Shown here in pieces: positions 24,445 to 35,149 of a DNA stretch of 64,000 nucleotides. Under the pieces are notes generated by a model. It searched no databases, was not told the DNA's origin, and saw only the letters and a list, made by a program, of their open reading frames with translations. Source of the DNA: Malaya genurostris. Taxonomy: Eukaryota; Arthropoda; Insecta; Diptera; Culicidae. The stretch is from the NCBI RefSeq assembly GCF_030247185.1, contig NC_080571.1:112461067-112525066 (forward strand), written 5' to 3'. Each line of letters opens with the position of its first letter. Positions within the stretch are counted from its first letter, which is position 1. Both the position numbers and the translations under genes were made by a program.

Positions 24445-25425
24445 CCTAAGCTTATTTCTTCATATCTGAACTATTGCTTTTTTCGAGTTTTCTGGACATC
24501 ATTTATGCTTTCTCACTTTCAGAAAAGTCAGGCAAATTTTTCAAACTCTATTTGACGGATCGAGAACTGAAAATCATTTGTATGAAATTCTATGCTTGAT
24601 AAATATTTCAGCTTTATAAAAAAACAAAGGTCACTCGCCTTAGCTTAACTTTAATTCATTATACAATGAACACAACAGCGAAGATTTAATTCATTTAACA
24701 GTGAAGATTCCACTGTTAAATGTAACTGTAGCTGGTTTTAAACCCTTTTCTAGCCAGCAACCGAAAAGTCGCCTTCATTTATACAAACCTTTGAACAAAG
24801 TAACATTCAACTAAATAAATTTACAAGAAAATAATAAGCGTGCATTCCAAAACCTACTCTTCCCACACTCAAAAACCACTTCACACATAATCTTCTTGTA
24901 AAATAAAGATTAAAAGTTGATAACTTCGATGGGTTTTAAATCACTAAACGAGGTTTTACATTAAAATGAGCTGCATGTGAAGTATGTGAGCTGATTTTTG
25001 CGAAATACTTTTGAAAATTTCAATTCATTTTGTAGTGCTGTACATATAACAGATTCGTTTCCTGTGTCAAGAGCTAAGTATCTTCTACAATGGCGTTCTG
25101 ATTCTCAATTTTTTCGGATGGTACAAACAATTTCGCCAAAAAATTACGGTGATGGGTACGTCGATGCTTTTCACGCAATTTACTTCGATTCGATTCCCAA
25201 CCCCGCACCTAGGGTCAGAATAGTTTCCTGGTTCAAACCTATACAATTGAAACCAAAAGAAAATCACAAAAACCATCGCGTTGAGATGCTAATTTTAAGC
25301 AAATAAATCTATTCGAATGCCGTTATTCAATTTGGATATTTAGTGTGAACTGTGCGAAAAATTCAAATGTGACAGGTCTGTGATTATGTTATTATCACTC
25401 GAAGAGATAATGTACAAAATCTCGT
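24445..25425. other. Unassigned AT-rich interval
   Basis: No gene, RNA or transposon recognised. The 102-codon plus-strand frame at 24,998-25,306 has no domain signature. Confidence 0.4.
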
Positions 25426-25663
25426 CCCATTCAATATCCCTACAGCGATGTTCCATAAACTCACATGTGATGATGAATTGATAATCATTCAAAATCATTC
25501 TCAGGATTATCAGCCATGCAACGATTTTTACTGGAAAGGGTTATATTCAATGTGGTGGGTGATTGAAAATTAATTTCAGACTAATTTTATTATGCCATGC
25601 TGTGGTTAAAAACAATTATAATGACATCACAAATCATTTTTCATGTTTCAGTTTCAACAATTT

Positions 25664-25719
25664 TAACTCTCTTGAATTTCATACAGCCATGTAACTCTCT
25701 TGAATTTCATACAGCCATG
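25664..25719 (+). repeat. 28-bp tandem duplication next to a TIR element
   Basis: The unit taactctcttgaatttcata(cagccatg) is present twice (25,664 and 25,692), and the second copy ends exactly where the TIR of the next element begins. The start of the unit (taac) also matches the terminal taac of that element. Confidence 0.8.
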
Positions 25720-26150
25720 TAACAGGAGCGCAGGAGCGACCATAAACAAGCGTTCAAACCAGCCCGGTGGAAGTGCGCTCTACCAAGTATTATCGTAGCT
25801 AACATAGCGGTTCTTATTACCGTTTTCACTTCCACTTTCACCTATTACCAGTATCACGCAGAGTGATGTGATCGCTGTAGTGGAAAAAACTCATTTTGTC
25901 AGCAAAATGTTGGTGACGTGATGTTTATAATGAAATCAAGTTCATCCAAGTAATTACTTTTGACTCTGAAGCGACTTACGTAATAAAGACCTACATTCAC
26001 TTCACTCGGTTTTCACCATGAAGTGATACCGATAATAAGGGTCACAATCACTTCACTTGGTTTTCACCGTGTAGTGATATCGGTAATAAGGGCCAGCTTC
26101 TCAGCAAAGGGCTGGTTTGAACGCTGCGCAAAACCCTGCACTCCTGTTAC
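25719..26150. mobile_element. 432-bp TIR element without coding capacity
   Basis: The left end GTAACAGGAGCGCAGG and the reverse complement of the right end GTAACAGGAGTGCAGG start TIRs that include gcgttcaaaccagccc on both sides, about 50 bp in all with internal divergence. The interior carries two near-repeats built around ttcactYggttttcacc. It is related in reverse orientation to 21,180-21,510. No clear direct flanking duplication, so the superfamily is not assigned. Confidence 0.8.
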
Positions 26151-26184
26151 TTATATTAATCAAATTCATGCTAAATAGCATTTA

Positions 26185-26764
26185 CAGGGTCCGGCACTCG
26201 AAGTGTAACCAATTGAAAAGGCCATAAATTCAGTTTGGAAAATTACTTTTACTTAATTCAAAGTACAAAATGTGTAAAAATAATACAAAATTCAGAATCA
26301 ATTCACTTTTGCTCGATATGACCACCTTTTGCCTTGACTATGGCCTTGAGACGGTCAAAAAACGAATCGCAAGCTGTCCGAATGTGACTTGCAGGTGTAT
26401 TTTGGCCCACTCGCGGACAATAACTTTTTTCAGCGCCTCGAGACTGGTGTATCTTTTAGTTCGGCCTTTGCTCTCCAAAATGGCCCAAAGAGAATAATCC
26501 ATTGGATTCGCATCTGGTGAATTCGAGAGCCATTGTGTGGACGTGATGAAGTTCGGAACGTTGTTTTTCGGCCATTCTTGGTTCACTCGAGCTTTGTGAG
26601 ACGGTGCCGAGTCCTGCTGAAACGTCCATGGTCTGCCACCGAAATGTTTCTCTGCCCACGGCTTCAAAGCAACCTCCAGAATACTTTCCCGATAATAAGT
26701 CGCATTTACCTTGACGCCAGGCTCGAAGGTCTGAAGTTGGTTACACTTCGAGTGCCGGACCCTG
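26185..26764 (-). mobile_element. DD37D mariner-like (maT/ITmD37D type) element, internally deleted
   Basis: The termini are perfect 28-bp inverted repeats beginning CAGGGTCCGGCACTCGAAGT at 26,185-26,212 and 26,737-26,764. Flanking dinucleotides are TA on the left and TG on the right, so one TA copy has probably mutated. Between the TIRs lies only the C-terminal half of a transposase on the minus strand, entering a few bases inside the right TIR. The outer sequence is therefore kept while the N-terminal DNA-binding half is lost. It could be mobilised only in trans. Confidence 0.9.
26338..26725 (-). pseudogene. DD37D transposase, C-terminal half
   Basis: The minus-strand frame reads GVKVNATYYRESILEVALKP, WAEKHFGGRPWTFQQDSAPS, HKARVNQEWPKNNVPNFITS, TQWLSNSPDANPMDYSLWAI and further. 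The QQD Asp and the Asp of NPMDYS are separated by 37 residues, which matches the DD37D (maT-like) group of Tc1/mariner transposases. The first catalytic Asp and both HTH domains are absent. The frame is open from the junction to a stop near 26,338, so this half has decayed little. Confidence 0.85.
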
Positions 26765-27024
26765 TGATTCAGTTCAATATAATTAGATCATGAGAGTAAA
26801 TCAATTCTGGAAAAACAACAATATCTGTTGTCGCTATATTCAAAATTCAAGATGTATTCTTTTTCGCTGTATTTACATTGCATATTGCTAATGAGCTATC
26901 GACATCTGAATATCATCATCTTCTAACGAAAATCGCTGTTTGGCTGATGATCGTGAGAATGATCATTCATAATCGTGTGTGAATTTAAAGCATATGACTG
27001 TAGTGATATTGATAGAAATAAGAT

Positions 27025-27688
27025 TATACTCAGCGGTGATATTTAACTAGATGATAATGTCGCAGCACTGATCAGAAACGATAATGCTGCCTCAATATTA
27101 ATCTCACAAAATCAAAAGATTTTCGTTATCATGATCTATGATGATTTTGTAATTTTCACGGAGTTTAATTTGTCCGTGAACACGTGCTACTTCCCAAATT
27201 ATTTTCTGAGAAACATCTACAAACGTGAACCTTCACAGGATTTTTATGGTCTTTTGAAACTATTTGTTCGTGAAAGGGCATGCCTAATAATAGAAAAGGC
27301 AAAAAAGTGGTCAATTCGAGGCGCATTTGGTTTTCACTCAACAATGATTGCGACAAAGTATGTACTTCGAAATTCTAAATTACGAAAAGTTCCAACCTTT
27401 TCAGGGACAATTTCGAAGAAACTTCACGTAAAATTAATGTCGATTTTTTTAGGATTAGGTTAACATGTTTTCGTTTTTTACCGACATTACACTGATAGAA
27501 CCCCGATTTGGGAAGTCATCAACATTTTGCACCTCTTGGAAATGATTCACTCTCAAACTCTGTATTTCGTAGCAGCCGCTTGTGTCATTCTGGATGCTTT
27601 GAGATGCTGCCAAATTAAAAATAAATGGTTCGAAACGCTAAGCTCATATGGTACTCATTTTAGAAACATTTTGATATCGAATTGAGGT
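27025..27688. other. Unassigned interval before the I-group element
   Basis: A 110-codon plus-strand frame (27,131-27,463) and overlapping minus-strand frame are present, but neither shows a domain or plausible start. Nothing else recognised. Confidence 0.35.
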
Positions 27689-28107
27689 ACAAATGATAGT
27701 TTTTTTTCCATAAATACGTTTAAGGCACTTTACATAAGTTTTTCTTCGCCGCAGCATCACTTTTACATAAAATTCTTATCCTAATTGATATCTAAAATAG
27801 TCACAACGATTTGAATTTATTAAAACATATTCCTCTTATTACTTAAATATTATCTAAGGTAATTCGTCAATAATTATGAAATCTACTCGGAAATATTATT
27901 TGATCCAAACGATTAACTTCTAAAAATTATAAAATAAGCTGTTATTTTCAGACATTTTGTTGATAATTTCATAAACTATTTCGAGTTTGTTTGTATCATT
28001 ACATAATTTCTATTCTAATTTAGCTATTGGTTGAACTCATGGACGCAGCTGGAATCAGAACTAAGTCTTAAAAGGGGCCTTTATTGAATTGAAATTTCAA
28101 TTTTCTT

Positions 28108-29033
28108 TATGAAAAGATAAGTTTCATGTATGGAAGGTCACGACAAGTAAGAATGTCTCGAACTGGGACATTGGATAGTCTACCTTGGGTACGCAAAGAA
28201 TTTATTAGTTGAGATCTGACATCACGAGTACGCATATCCAAACGACATGATCAATATCCCGATAACCTTCTCCACAAGCACAATGATTAGTCTCGAAGAG
28301 CCCAATTCGAAGAAGATGTGCGTCTAACGTGTAGTGATTGGACATTAGTCTGGACATCACACGAATGAAATCCCTACTCACATCCCCTGAAGCATGCCTT
28401 TGTCGATATTTTCGGAACAATTGAGTGCATCCACCGACCCAGATCATCTTTATCCCAAGAAGCTTGTCAGCTGGCAAGTGTTCTTTGGCGAGACGAGCTA
28501 TAGAATTCGTTGAAAGCAATCGGTCTCTCATAAATTTCACCCTCAATAGCACCACATTTGGCTAAAATATCGGCTCTTTCATTGCCAGGAATGGAGCAAT
28601 GAGCCGGGACCCAGACTATAGTGATTAGATAATTATTCTTCAATATGTCGTTCAGGCACTGTTTTATTTTGCCCAAGAAAAACGGTTCATTCTTGCCAGT
28701 CATGTTTGAGCGAATGGCTTCAATAGCACTCAGACTATCTGTGAAGAGGAAATAATGGTTTGGAGATAATGTGACGATTACACTCAAGCTATAATGAACT
28801 GCTGCTAACTCTGCTATATAAACAGATGAAGGTTCTTGAAGCCTGAATGAGGCCGAAACATTATTGTTGAACATATAAAACCCTGTCGCTTCTTCAATTC
28901 GCGATCCGTCCGTGTAAAACATTTTCTCAGAGTCAATATGCCTGAACTTACTTGAAAATATTTTTGGGATTTCCGTCGAGCGTAGATGGTCCGGGATTCC
29001 ACGCACTTCGCGCTGCATGGATGTATCGAAAAA
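28108..29033 (-). pseudogene. I-group ORF2: RNase H domain and C-terminal tail
   Basis: The frame 29,018-28,467 carries RNase H with all four expected acidic and His positions visible: FYTDGS (Asp near residue 37), AELAAV (Glu near 70), FTDSLSAIEA (Asp near 94) and PAHCSIPGNERAD (His near 140, Asp near 150). A TGA at 28,467-28,469 interrupts it just after RQRTLAS. Beyond, other frames continue VSRDFIRVMSRLMSNHYTLD, NHCACGEGYRDIDHVVW and finally PVRDILTCRDLPYMKLIFS with a TAA at 28,108-28,110. It joins the RT part through a one-base loss in an A run at 29,029-29,033. RNase H would remove RNA from the hybrid during target-primed synthesis. Confidence 0.85.
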
Positions 29034-31124
29034 TAAAGTTGAGTCAGGGGCATGATTTCCTGTGACATGTGGTTAAAATATACTGTCATGAATTTTGTTT
29101 GAGATCGAAGCTCAACTAGTCGTTCGAAATTATTAATTACCATGGGATTCAGCACTTCACATCTTATTAGCAGGCGTGATGAAAGCTCCCAAAATCGATC
29201 TTTTAATGGAAGAACTCCCCCCAGAACTTCAAGACTCATTGTATGTGTCGAATGCATGCAGCCTAAAGCAATTCGCAAACAACGGTACTGAATTCGCTCC
29301 AGTTTGATAATATGAGAGTTTGCAGCGGAACGAAAACAAACGCATCCATATTCCATCACTGAAAGAATCGTTATATGATACAATTTTATTAGATCTTGCG
29401 GATGAGCACCCCACCAAGATCCTGTTATTGTTCGAAGAAAATTTACTCTTTGTTGGCATTTCGTTATCAGATACCTAATGTGTCCTCCCCACGTACATTT
29501 GGAATCAAACCACACCCCGAGGTATTTAAAAGTCAAAACCTGCGCGATCATTCTTTCCATCATATGGAGCTGAAGCTGCGCGGGATCATGCTTTCTCGAA
29601 AAGACGACCAGCTCTGTTTTCTCCGCAGAGAATTCGATACCCAGATGAACAGCCCAAACAGACAGGTTCTCTAAGGTATCTTGCAATGGTTTTTGCAAAT
29701 CAATAGCTTTGAGTTCAGTAATTGAAACCCCGCCATTATCTGCCAATTGTCTTAGTGTACATGGGGTTACTAGACAGCTGTCAATGTCATTCACGTAAAA
29801 ATTATAGAGGAGCGGACTGAGACATGAGCCTTGCGGGAGACCCATGTAGCTAATTCTGAATGATGATAAGTCGCCATATGAAAAGTGCATGTGCTTTTCT
29901 GACAAAAGGTTGTGCAAATAATTATTTATAACCGCTGGAAGTCCATGTTGGTGAAGCTTTTCTGAAAGAACATCAATGGAAACTGAATCAAATGCTCCTT
30001 TGATGTCTAAAAATACAGAGGCCATTTGTTGTTTTTGAGCGAAAGCAATTTGGATGTCAGACGAAAGTAATGCAAGGCAATCATTCGTCCCTTTATTTCT
30101 ACGGAAGCCAAACTGAGTATCTGACAACAAACCGTTCGTCTCGACCCAAGTGTCGAGACGTCGTAGAATAATTTTTTCGAACAATTTTCTGATGCAGGAC
30201 AACATTGCAATGGGTCTATATGAGTTGTGATTGGAAGCTGGTTTCCCCGGCTTTTGAATGGCGATAACTTTCACTTGCCTCCAGTCTGGTGGAACAATAT
30301 TTTGCTCAAGAAACTTGTTGAACAATTCCAACAAACGTCTTTTTGCGAGGTGGGGCAGATTCTTCACCAAGTTGAATTTAATTCTGTCCAACCCAGGAGC
30401 GTTATTGTTACAAGAAAAGAGTGCTATAGAAAATTCCATCATTGAAAAGGGGTTATTAATAAAACCATTATTTGGAGGAAATTTCCGAATAATGCTCTGC
30501 GTGGGAACAGAATCTGGGCAAACTTTCCTAGCAAAGTCAAATATCCATCGGTACGAGTATTCATCACTCTCATTTCCCACGTTACGATTCCTCATTCGTA
30601 TGGCCGTGTTCCAAAGAGTGCTCATTGACGTTTCTCTTGACAAACCTTCGACAAAGTGTCTCCAGTAGCTACATTTTTTGGCTCGAATTATGCTCTTGTA
30701 CTTGGTTTCTAAAACCATAAGTTTTTCAAAATTCTGAGGAGTTCCTCCTCCCCGTTTTAGAAACGTTTTGCAAGCATTTTGTTTTGCGAGTTTAGCCTCT
30801 GAGCACTCTTTGTCCCACCAGGGGTTGAGAGGCCTTCTGTTAGTCGTTGGCCCAGGAAAGCGTTTAGTTTGGGATTGTTCTGCGGCCTCCAGAATCGAAC
30901 AAACGAGATACTACTTTGGTATTTAATCCAGTCGATATTTTTTGTCAAATCATATGGAATACTAGCTGAAGTAGCAATGCAATTGCTACTGATAATTGAG
31001 ATGATGATTGGTAAATGATCGCTACCGTGTAAATCAGGTAATATTTTCCAGGTGCAATCTAGTCGAATTGATGTTGAGCAAAGAGGTAGATCTAATGCAC
31101 TTGGGCGTGCAGGAGGTCTTGGGA
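29020..31124 (-). pseudogene. I-group ORF2: endonuclease end and reverse transcriptase
   Basis: From 31,124 the minus strand reads FPRPPARPSALDLPLCSTSI and DLHGSDHLPIIISI, which is the end of an EEP endonuclease. A frame change near 30,900 follows, with loss of some linker. The RT frame is then open from about 30,895 (SILEAAEQSQTKRFPGPTTN) to 28,814, although homology leaves that frame at 29,030. Conserved blocks include SYRPIAMLSC, QFGFRRNKGTNDCL, VFLDIKGAFDSV (catalytic Asp), MGLPQGSCLSPLLYNFYVND and RQLADNGGVSI. The last should be (F/Y/L)ADD; here the second Asp is Asn, which would abolish polymerisation. The 634-codon open stretch is the longest in the window. Confidence 0.9.
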
Positions 31125-31138
31125 ACAAATGATAGTTT

Positions 31139-31290
31139 GTGTTTGTTTGCTTTCTCGTTCGATTATTACGGTACTTCCTTCTTACTCCCCACATATAATA
31201 TTAACAAAATCCATCAACTTGCGATCTGCATTGAAGAATTATTGAAAAACATATTCCCGTAATAATCGAAAGAGAAAGTAAACAAAGAGA
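31139..31290. repeat. Stem-loop: 32-bp inverted repeat with ~80-bp loop
   Basis: The segment gtttgtttgctttctcgttc(gattattacgg) at 31,141-31,172 pairs with ccgtaataatcgaaagagaa(agtaaacaaag) at 31,255-31,286 with few mismatches. It begins immediately beside the target duplication of the I-group element, so that element inserted at the edge of this hairpin. It may be a small MITE; no coding content. Confidence 0.7.
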
Positions 31291-33080
31291 ATTTGTCAAT
31301 TGCACTTGGGACAACCACAACCGGAGGGAATCGGTTTTTTGAAAGAATTTGTGATTTATTCTAACTTTATTGTCGCTTTTTTTCTCAAAAAGATGGCTTG
31401 AAGAGCTGATTGGTTTTCAACACATTTTTACAATTGGAATGTTTCGTATCCCTGACAAAAATTAAAAAATAAGCTTACTAACAAAACTAAATAAATAAGT
31501 TTTGATGACTATAACAGTTGGTGTTTCAAAGGGATTAATATTCCTTTTAACTAGAAATTAACAAATAAGCATAGTTATATGTCGGATTCATCTAATATTT
31601 TACTACATTACGTTCGGAAACATTCTTAAGGTTCAGAGATAACATCGTGATGATGGAATATATCCGTTATTTTCTCATACATTTCCGAATAAAGTAACAA
31701 CTTCGTATCATATTATAACACATTGAATGTGACGTGGAGGGTGGGTCACACGATATCGCATTAACTTTCATTTCTTGACCCGGAAAAGTGCTGCATCACA
31801 GCAGCGAAAATATGTGGCAAAAACAAGCATACGAAACAATGAATCTGTATCATCGAATTTGCTCGTCGCTGCTCGTCGTACGCATCCTACGGTCCTGGCT
31901 TTCACTATACACTTGTGCCTTTTGTGTACTGCGAGCTGGTGGAATTTGCTCTGAAGTCATTTTTTCCGGATCGTTTGCCAGCTGACCCGAGGCTACCACA
32001 TTTCTGTGCTATGTAATTTCTCAAGCTTTTTTACATAATTTTTTCGGTAATTTTTCTCCAAAAACTAGGCCAATCATAACATCATATCTGGTAGGCTTTG
32101 TTCCGCATACGTGCGATCTGTCTATAAGATTCGTAGCTTATTTATTCGGTGCAATAGCACAACACGTCGTATAACAATGTTGCTTTCTTTGCGGAAACTT
32201 GTTTCGAATAATGTACACACTAAAGCCATCTAAATAAGCTGGAGTTTTTTTTTAGCGAAATAAGGCATCGCAAAACCAGATCATCGGCCTCAACCAAGAT
32301 CTACCGCGACCGGTTACGTAGCCCGGTGATAGTGCAGCCGGTGGGTTCTTCTGCAATGAATGGTCTGTGAAACATTTAACAATTCCCGTCCAGACCGATG
32401 GCGTCCTTCACACATCGCCGGTTGCTGGAACTAAACCTAATACGATTGCGAGACAATCTGAATGTACCATTGTAAGGCACATGACAACAACGACAAGCCG
32501 CAAAAATAAAAACAGCAGACTCATTGAAGTGGTCGGCGATCTCCTCGTTGCCGTGCACGGGATCGATCAAGTGAACTTAACTCAGACAAACTAAACGAAA
32601 TACTTTCACCGCGGTTTAGTCGGTATTTCGTTTTGGTGCGTACATAGGAGAAGGTAGGATAAAACGAGACATCAGAGCTAGTCAAGCTAGTGATAATTTG
32701 AAGCTACGATTATACGTTTATAGTAGCGACAATCATGAATATAACATAAATCTCTATTAGCTTTGCACAGCATATCTCAATAAGCAATGGTATTAAATGT
32801 GACTAATGGTAGATTTGTTTTGTTGTAATATATGAAGGTTAAATGAGGAAAAACGTTCTTCTAGAACAACTGTTAACCATGGAAAAAGTATTTTCAAACT
32901 TTCAAATATATCAAATAAATTACGCTTCAAAATACTGTAAATTGTAAAAAATTCACTGATACTACATGGCAGTTAACTTTTTCTTTTTAGACTCCCAAAG
33001 ATGCCGGTAGCATAGGATTCAACGCTAAATGGTAAACAACTTTAATTTTTCTAACATTTTTGTTTCAATTTGTAAACAGT
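31290..33080. other. Unassigned interval with a less AT-rich island at 32,240-32,640
   Basis: No transposon signature is visible. The island 32,240-32,640 follows a T9 run ending in AG (ttttttttagcgaaataagg) and holds CpG-containing sequence with short open frames on both strands. It could be a host regulatory or transcribed segment. No ATG-started long frame, known domain or strong splice donor supports a specific model. Confidence 0.35.
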
Positions 33081-33084
33081 TATG

Positions 33085-34860
33085 TCAAGTTAATATAGGT
33101 CTAAATGTGGCAGCCCACGTTATACAAAATTGAACAAAGCACGCTCTGTGCTAGGTGGTGGTGTTTTCTTCTTCCGTACCAGTACGCATCATTTTGTATG
33201 ACAGTTTGAAAGTTTTGATACTCGTCGACCTACATTGAAGCATCTGTAAGAAATTGCACAGCATCTTCTAAGACACTAAGACTAAGAAGCTTTGATTTGA
33301 ATCATGATTTGTGAAAATCGGTATAACCGTTGCTGAGAAGTCGAATTGAGTTGCGATTTTGGAGCTTTCTTCAACCGGGAACCGGGGACAAGTAATCCCA
33401 AAGCAGACTTATATATCCACTAACTAACGCAGTCTGTCAACTAGATAAATTTACTGGTAATTTTGAAAAAAATTTGAACCCCGACTGGCCATCGCTTTTG
33501 AAAACATACTCATGAAAATGAAAATATTTCACTTATCGCACTGTAATACCGGAACCGAAAGTCGGATCTGGATTAACTTTTCTGGAACATTTTAAATACC
33601 TTTTATTTGCATATTAGTTTGTAAAAATCGGTTAATAAATTTCTGAGAAAAATGAGTGCGCATTTTCTCATAGATTTGCACATACTGCCTTGTAATTCTG
33701 GAACCGGAAGTCGGATCGTGTTAAACATTCAATAGCGACCATAAGACTTTTCATTTGAATCTGAGTTTGTGAAAATCGTGAATATGTCTTACTCTACTAA
33801 ATAACCTGATGAACCTTTCATGACGAATATTTCAAGTTGTATTCAACGTAAAAACCTGTTTTAATCCACCTAGTGGTGTAATGATGCTTTTCTCATATAT
33901 AATACTGTGGTATTCTATTCGGAATGTTTCTCTTCGATTTTTGAAAAAAAAACCAAAGGATTCTTTGTGCATTTCATAGTATAACATACAGAATGAATAA
34001 GTGCTTTGTTCGCGTAGATCATAATAAAGAAAATGAAGTGGGTTCACTATTACATGTACTACCAGCATCGGATCCCGAAAACCGGTATAATCGAAATCGG
34101 TTCGTACGTCCACCAACTAACATGACGTACAAACTCTACAAGTTTTTATTCACATTTTGAAGATTTTATACGATTTTGTCATCGTACTCTAATCGACGAT
34201 TTAAATTTTTTTTATATCCGAAAATATGCAATAATTTTTCTTCGGACCATAAGACCTTTTATTTGACTTTAAGATTGTTTCGCCAGTTTAAGCGACGGTG
34301 TAATATATTAACACTTTACCCTATAACCCCGGAACAGGAAGTTGGATTCAAATGAAATTAAGGAATTCCGTTTAGGAACGTGAGACCTTTCATTTGAATC
34401 TAAGTTTGTGGAAATTGTTCAAACCATCGCTGAGAAAAGTGAGGGAGATCTATTCTGGACTATATGACCACTATTTCCGGTGCTTCCGGAATCGGAGACC
34501 GGGAATCAGGATAGTCGGAATCGAATTGCTTAGTTGCCTACTGATAATGGCTATCGATTTGTGTAGTTTTGAGACCAGTTTAGGATTTTTTTACGGTTTT
34601 TGTTTCGCCGGTTCAAGTGATGGTGTACAATATTTTAAACACTTTACCCTATAAAGGTCAGGAGGTCAGATCAGGATGAAATTCAGGAATTTCGTATGGG
34701 ACCATGAGACCTTTCATTTGAATCTAATTTATGAAAATCGGTCAAACCATCTCCGAGAAAACCTAGTGAGATTATTTGAAACATACACACACATCCATTG
34801 CTCAGTTCGATGAAGTGAGTCAAATGGTATACGACACTTGGCCCTCCGGGCCAACTGACA
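33085..34860 (+). repeat. Two adjacent dispersed-repeat copies
   Basis: The segment 33,085-33,820 begins near gcagcccacgttatacaaaa(ttgaacaaagcacgct) and resembles 47,100-47,850. The segment 33,843-34,860 starts with aaaacctgttttaatccacc(tagtggtg) and ends with cacacacatccattgctcag(ttcgatgaagtgagtcaaatgg). Inside are the recurring modules ggaaccgRaagtcggat, gacctttcatttgaatctaa and gtgaaaatcggtc. No coding capacity. Confidence 0.7.
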
Positions 34861-35149
34861 ATAACAACTTACAATATGCAGGTCGTAGGGGAGAGTGTTC
34901 GGTTACCGGCATCTTATTCTTTTAAGCTAATAACTTCTTACTAAGTGCACATTATCCAGACATCTATACATCAATGGAGAGCTAAAGTCCCTAGCTAACA
35001 ACTGAATAATAAAATAAGTTGATTCAATTGATTGAACAAACTTTATTATCAATTTAGTATAGTGATAAATTTTGGCCGTTTCAAAAAATGTTCGGTTACC
35101 GGCACCCCAACAAATTTCGCTAAAATGGAAAAATATAAGAAAAAACGTG

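Larger units (their letters stand above)
25430..27022. mobile_element. Diverged inverted-repeat element hosting two nested insertions
   Basis: The left segment 25,430-25,545 (cattcaatatccctacagcg, aaatcattctcaggattatc, agccatgcaacgattttt) corresponds, in reverse complement, to 26,905-27,022 (tatcaatatcactacagtca, gatcattctcacgatcatca, gccaaacagcgattttcg). The arms are about 110 bp or more and well diverged. Two compact TIR elements (25,719-26,150 and 26,185-26,764) lie between them. No transposase of the outer element is visible. Confidence 0.55.
27689..31138 (-). mobile_element. I-group non-LTR retrotransposon, 3.4 kb, 5'-truncated, with TSD
   Basis: The body 27,703-31,124 is flanked by a perfect 14-bp direct repeat ACAAATGATAGTTT (27,689-27,702 and 31,125-31,138). 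On the minus strand it encodes, in order, the end of an EEP endonuclease, a reverse transcriptase, an RNase H domain and a Cys/His-containing C-terminal tail. A 3' UTR of about 400 bp ends CGTATTTATGG and an A run. RT followed by RNase H and the sequence of the motifs fit the I superfamily, as seen in mosquito I-like elements. It is truncated inside the endonuclease and has several frameshifts and a mutated RT catalytic box. Two shorter relatives lie at 8,594-9,409 and about 44,235-44,656, all in the same orientation. Confidence 0.9.

Noticed and set aside
31139..31262. Extension of the endonuclease frame beyond 31,124
   Set aside because: The open frame continues, but the target duplication at 31,125-31,138 shows the retrotransposon ends at 31,124; the rest is flanking sequence.
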